Shown here: piece after piece, positions 24,851-28,094 of the stretch | How positions within the stretch are numbered: position 1 is the first letter of the stretch | How the letters are laid out: every line of letters starts with the position of its first letter | Assembly (NCBI GenBank): GCA_036835375.1 | Contig: DAITMB010000064.1 | Coordinates: 1-28,094 of the forward strand | Direction: 5' to 3' | From: JANQTF01 sp036835375 | Lineage (GTDB): Bacteria; Bacteroidota; Bacteroidia; J057 | Length of the DNA stretch: 28,094 nt | Notes under the pieces: model-generated | Seen by the model: only the letters and a program-made list of their open reading frames with translations | The model's database searches: none | Told to the model about the DNA's origin: nothing | Translations under genes and position numbers: made by a program

Positions 24851-25122
24851 AGGAAGAAATCAATGAGCTCCAATTTCAAATTTTGGACTCTGTGTACTTC
24901 ATGGAATCACTCGATCACATCGTGGAAGAAGCGGAGGCTCCGAGGGCTATCGTGATCGACGAATTGAGAACCATGATCGATAAGGGTTGGCTACAGGTGA
25001 TGGCCCTCCAAGATTCGTCCGGTGAATACATCCGAACGGCCATTTTTGACAATGATCATCTGGAGGAGTACCGTTTTCTCGCTACCAAAGCAGGGCTATT
25101 AAAGCACACAGGCCATGAATAA
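24847..25122 (+). CDS. 91-residue unknown protein in the envelope operon
   Basis: The ATG at 24847 overlaps the glycosyltransferase stop as ATGA, and the stop overlaps the next gene's ATG by eight bases, so it is a fixed member of the operon. The protein is acidic and has a helical start (MKEEINELQFQILDSVYFME) and 'IDELRTMIDKGWLQVMALQD' with 'FDNDHLEEYRFLATKAGLL', a pattern like a small winged helix (helix-helix-helix-hairpin). I do not recognise a family. Position directly before a SpoIIE-type phosphatase suggests a signalling partner, for example an adaptor or its phospho-protein target, but this is inference. Longer frames reaching 24568 are not real starts. Confidence 0.75.
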   Translation: MKEEINELQFQILDSVYFMESLDHIVEEAEAPRAIVIDELRTMIDKGWLQVMALQDSSGEYIRTAIFDNDHLEEYRFLATKAGLLKHTGHE

Positions 25123-26374
25123 ACCAGGTTCTCCGTCAGCGAGAAATGTCTATCAGACCAATGATCCACAACGACTTCTCCAGCTCAAGCGCTTGGAGGC
25201 GACGGCCTTGCTTGATGTGCTGCGAACCATCAATCACTACGAACACTCGATCCAGCGGCTATGCCGCATCGCCCAAAACGTATTGCTCGCCCAGATCGGC
25301 GTCCGGAAGATGACCTTCATCTTTCGGGGAACCACCGATTGGGAAGAAGGCTTTCGCACGGGCATGGGGAAACTAGAGGGTCCGGCTTACGACGAAGTGC
25401 TCGGGACCAACAGGCTAGCGCAGGTTGACCAAATTACAATGCCTAGCTTGGCAACCCTCGGCGTGGAATATGTGATGCCAATTACCAATCGGGAAGAGAT
25501 ATTTGGGTTTTTTCTACTGGCAGATTTTGCCGATTCGGAAGTAGAAGCACAGAATGACCTGATCTTCATTGAGACACTAGGCAATATTTTAGCCGTAGCC
25601 ATTCGCAATAAATACCTCATAGAGGAAATGGTGGCGCAAGAATATCTGAAGAAAGAGCTCGAAGTAGCGGCGACCATTCAGCAGCAACTTCTCATCTCAG
25701 ATTTTAAGCGGTTCCAGGAAATCGATGTATTTGGAATGAATGTCGCCCACCATGGTGTTGGTGGGGACTTCTTTGATATCATCAAAAAGGGCAAGGGAAC
25801 GACCTTCGTATGCATTGCCGATGTTTCGGGCAAAGGAATCGGTGCAGCATTACTCATGTCTAATCTTCAGGCCAATTTGCGGGCGCTCTGTGCCCAGTAT
25901 GATTCGCCTGCGCAGATCGTCAAAGAGCTTAACCGGATTTTGTTTGGCATCACTACGGGCGAAAAGTTCGTGACGCTCTTTCTCGCTCGCATCGATACGC
26001 AGCTCAGTAGCTTCACATTTGTAAATGCGGGACACAACTACCCCATCTTCATTCACCACAAAGAGCCCATTCGTCTCGAAGCGGGATGTGTATTGCTTGG
26101 CATTATCCCGGACGTTATACCTGTGGAAGGGAATTACAAATTTGCGGTGGGAGACATTCTGCTGATGTTTACCGATGGAGTCGTAGAGCAGACCAATGTG
26201 AATGAAGAAATGTATAGCTCTGAGCGGATTGCTGACGAATTGCTGGGGTTACTCTCTCATACATCGGAAGAAATTGTCACTGACCTCAAGCAGCGAGTAA
26301 AAGAGTTTGCCGGAGAGCAAGAAGTTCCTGATGATGTGACCATGCTCTGTGTTAAATTTCTGACAAATTCGTAA
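25115..26374 (+). CDS. GAF domain-containing SpoIIE-type PP2C phosphatase
   Basis: A 419-residue cytoplasmic protein. Residues about 30-165 resemble a GAF sensor domain (RLCRIAQNVLLAQIGVRKMT to FIETLGNILAVAI). A linker coiled coil follows (YLKKELEVAATIQQQLLI), the usual signalling helix of this class. The phosphatase domain contains VGGDFFDI with a metal-binding aspartate, IADVSGKGIGAALLMS, FVNAGHNYPIFI, DILLMFTDGVVEQTN and VPDDVTMLCVKF, covering all SpoIIE metal sites. It should remove phosphate from serine or threonine of a partner protein, commonly an anti-sigma factor antagonist; none is encoded here unless the 91-residue neighbour is its target. It starts inside the upstream gene's end, so it is co-translated with it. 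Confidence 0.92.
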   Translation: MNKPGSPSARNVYQTNDPQRLLQLKRLEATALLDVLRTINHYEHSIQRLCRIAQNVLLAQIGVRKMTFIFRGTTDWEEGFRTGMGKLEGPAYDEVLGTNRLAQVDQITMPSLATLGVEYVMPITNREEIFGFFLLADFADSEVEAQNDLIFIETLGNILAVAIRNKYLIEEMVAQEYLKKELEVAATIQQQLLISDFKRFQEIDVFGMNVAHHGVGGDFFDIIKKGKGTTFVCIADVSGKGIGAALLMSNLQANLRALCAQYDSPAQIVKELNRILFGITTGEKFVTLFLARIDTQLSSFTFVNAGHNYPIFIHHKEPIRLEAGCVLLGIIPDVIPVEGNYKFAVGDILLMFTDGVVEQTNVNEEMYSSERIADELLGLLSHTSEEIVTDLKQRVKEFAGEQEVPDDVTMLCVKFLTNS

Positions 26375-26435
26375 TAAATCACATCGGCTGAATCTTCTAC
26401 TTTGCTGCCCCTAGACCTTAACAACACCTGCTTCT

Positions 26436-27830
26436 ATGGAACGCTTTCAACGAGCCGCCCTTGATGGGCTACAGTCCCAAGGCCAAGACCTCAAGGATCG
26501 AATCGAGCAAAAAACCGCAACCATTGCCATCGTCGGCCTCGGCTACGTCGGAATGCCTTTGGCGCTGGAATTTGCCAAAAAAGGCTTTCACACCATTGGT
26601 GTCGATGTCATCCAGCAAAAGGTAGATATGCTCAATCGCGGCGAAAATTTCATAGAAGACCTGAAAGATGAAGAAGTCGCGGATGTTGTTGCCTCAGGAA
26701 ACTTTGTCGCTTCCACGAACTTTGAAGTGATCGCCGACGCAGATGTGATCTTCATTGCTGTTCCTACTCCATTCAGCGCCCAAAAAGACCCCGATATCTC
26801 CTTTATCTTGTCAGCTGGACAAGCCATCTCGGAGCATTTGCAGCCAGGATCCATCGTGATTCTTAAGTCCACCACCTTTCCCGGCACCACAGAGGACTAT
26901 CTTCTCCCCGAACTCGAAAAAAGTGGGCTGAAAGCAGGAAAGGATTTCTACCTCGCATTTTCTCCCGAAAGAGTGGACCCCGGCAACAAAGTCTTTTCCA
27001 CTGCCAATACGCCCATCGTCACAGGCGGCATTGATCAGAACAGCACCATCTTGGCCGCTTGGGTCAACCACCAAATCATCGATGATGTTTACATGGTGTC
27101 CAATCCCAAGATTGCAGAAATGGAAAAGCTTCTGGAAAACATCTTCCGGAGTGTTAACATTGCGCTAGTAAACGAACTCGCGCTCCTGTGTGAGCGCATG
27201 GGAGGAATCAATGTCTGGGAAGTGGTTGAAGCAGCAGGTACCAAGCCATTCGGCTTCCTCAAATTCACCCCAGGTCCAGGCGTGGGAGGCCACTGTATTC
27301 CGATTGATCCTTATTACCTCTCTTGGCTGGCTCGAGAGTACGACTTCGAGACCAGATTTATCACCCTCGCCGCCAATGTCAATGAGGGAATGCCCTACCA
27401 CGTGGCGCACCTCGTTATGAGAGAGCTTGCCCGGCAACCCGTTTGCCTCCAAGATGCGCGGGTGTTGATCCTCGGAGCCTCCTTCAAGAAAAATGTACGA
27501 GACCTTCGTCACTCCCCCACGGAAGGAATCATTCATCGACTCCTGGAAGAAGGGATACAGCATATCGACGTGAGTGATCCATGGGCACCTGTTTACGAAG
27601 CTGCCGGACATACTTTCTACCATGTCGAACTCAGCCCGGAGCTATTATCCACATATAACTGCGTGATCATGGTCACCGACCATGACGCTTTCAATGTAGA
27701 AGAAATCGTTAAATATGCCCGGCACATCGTTGATACCCGCAATATGACGGCTGGCATCAAGCATGGCAGAGAAAAGATCACATTGATCGGGGAGGGAAGG
27801 CCCAAGCGAAAACTCGTAAAAGAACACTGA
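26436..27830 (+). CDS. UDP-sugar 6-dehydrogenase, WbpA/WecC class
   Basis: A 464-residue NAD-dependent dehydrogenase that oxidises the C6 hydroxyl of a UDP-N-acetylhexosamine to the uronic acid in two steps. The Rossmann motif GLGYVGMP is at 34-41, 'IAVPTPFSAQKDPDIS' and KSTTFPGTTEDYL follow, then SPERVDPGN, the central-helix 'EMEKLLENIFRSVNIALVNE', and the active-site cysteine 287 in GPGVGGHCIPIDPYYL. The C-terminal domain has LGASFKKNVRDLRHSPTEGI. The pattern is closest to UDP-GlcNAc dehydrogenases such as WbpA; WecC-like (ManNAc) use is possible. It would feed capsule, O-antigen or exopolysaccharide synthesis. About 25 residues precede the core. The gap of 61 bases to the phosphatase may allow transcription from the same operon. 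Confidence 0.93.
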   Translation: MERFQRAALDGLQSQGQDLKDRIEQKTATIAIVGLGYVGMPLALEFAKKGFHTIGVDVIQQKVDMLNRGENFIEDLKDEEVADVVASGNFVASTNFEVIADADVIFIAVPTPFSAQKDPDISFILSAGQAISEHLQPGSIVILKSTTFPGTTEDYLLPELEKSGLKAGKDFYLAFSPERVDPGNKVFSTANTPIVTGGIDQNSTILAAWVNHQIIDDVYMVSNPKIAEMEKLLENIFRSVNIALVNELALLCERMGGINVWEVVEAAGTKPFGFLKFTPGPGVGGHCIPIDPYYLSWLAREYDFETRFITLAANVNEGMPYHVAHLVMRELARQPVCLQDARVLILGASFKKNVRDLRHSPTEGIIHRLLEEGIQHIDVSDPWAPVYEAAGHTFYHVELSPELLSTYNCVIMVTDHDAFNVEEIVKYARHIVDTRNMTAGIKHGREKITLIGEGRPKRKLVKEH

Positions 27831-27864
27831 AGACCAAATAGATACGCGATCAGCTCATTTGAGA

Positions 27865-27897
27865 AAAGAGTTGGTGGAAATTTTCCACCAACTCTTT
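27865..27897. repeat. Perfect 16-bp inverted repeat after the dehydrogenase gene
   Basis: AAAGAGTTGGTGGAAA (27865-27880) and its exact reverse complement (27882-27897) are separated by one base, starting 35 bases after the stop codon. The hairpin is strong; the outer stem ends in CTCTTT with no further T-tract, so it is a probable but atypical terminator. It may act in both directions. From 27898 to the window end I see no supported gene. Confidence 0.75.
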
Positions 27898-28094
27898 CCA
27901 TATAAGACTTGCGCAAGAAGGAGAGAATTAGTAGCTTTAAAGCCCTCTTTAAATGAAAACCGCGCAATCCGTCAAAAGACAGTGTGGAAAACTAAAGAGA
28001 GTTAAATTCAAAAAAGATTGCAGGATTCAGATTTTGCTGCCATCTTTGCATCCCCAAACGGAGAGAGCGTGAGTTTACTGGGTTTGGGGTAGTT

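Noticed and set aside
27953..28072. 39-codon ORF near the window end
   Set aside because: Very basic, unremarkable composition with no context or family resemblance; likely chance.

Overview
The window looks like a chromosomal piece of a Bacteroidota bacterium, most likely of the Saprospiria type (Lewinella or Phaeodactylibacter relatives); the genus is inference. The signs are a TonB-dependent receptor with an N-terminal carboxypeptidase-regulatory-like domain, a PorV/PorQ-family outer-membrane protein, a very large secreted protein with a type IX-style C-terminal domain, and genes that mostly start on ATG without a clear Shine-Dalgarno sequence. I saw no tRNA, rRNA, CRISPR array or insertion sequence.

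Positions 1-594 hold the end of a TPR-repeat gene. Positions about 600-4970 form an accessory island of small toxin-antitoxin-like and nuclease genes, several of them broken: a DUF6922-like/AbiEii pair whose toxin is split by a frameshift, a DUF433 gene with an in-frame TAA, a HEPN-MNT module wrecked by a nonsense codon, a lost start, altered catalytic residues and a deletion, two intact Uma2-family nuclease genes, and an intact overlapping pair of a small acidic protein and an HNH endonuclease.

Positions 5219-8333 carry a Tat-exported Gfo/Idh/MocA oxidoreductase and a sugar:proton symporter of the MFS sugar-porter family, probably a sugar or polyol use locus. A strong hairpin separates it from a convergent M48 metalloprotease (8407-9276). 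A 505-bp stretch without a clear gene follows, then a 66-codon small membrane peptide ORF with its own terminator, and a 490-residue helical-repeat protein of unknown function on the minus strand.

Positions 11874-20764 are the largest unit: TonB-dependent receptor, 1334-residue secreted protein with a type IX-like tail, and PorV/PorQ-family beta-barrel, closely spaced on one strand and closed by a terminator. I read this as a dedicated secretion/surface-display or uptake cassette. The rest is core and envelope biology: greA plus a HIT-family hydrolase, ruvC on the minus strand, then an overlapping operon of an LPG-synthase-like flippase-type membrane protein, a family 2 glycosyltransferase, a 91-residue unknown protein and a GAF-SpoIIE phosphatase, followed by a UDP-sugar 6-dehydrogenase of the WbpA/WecC class.
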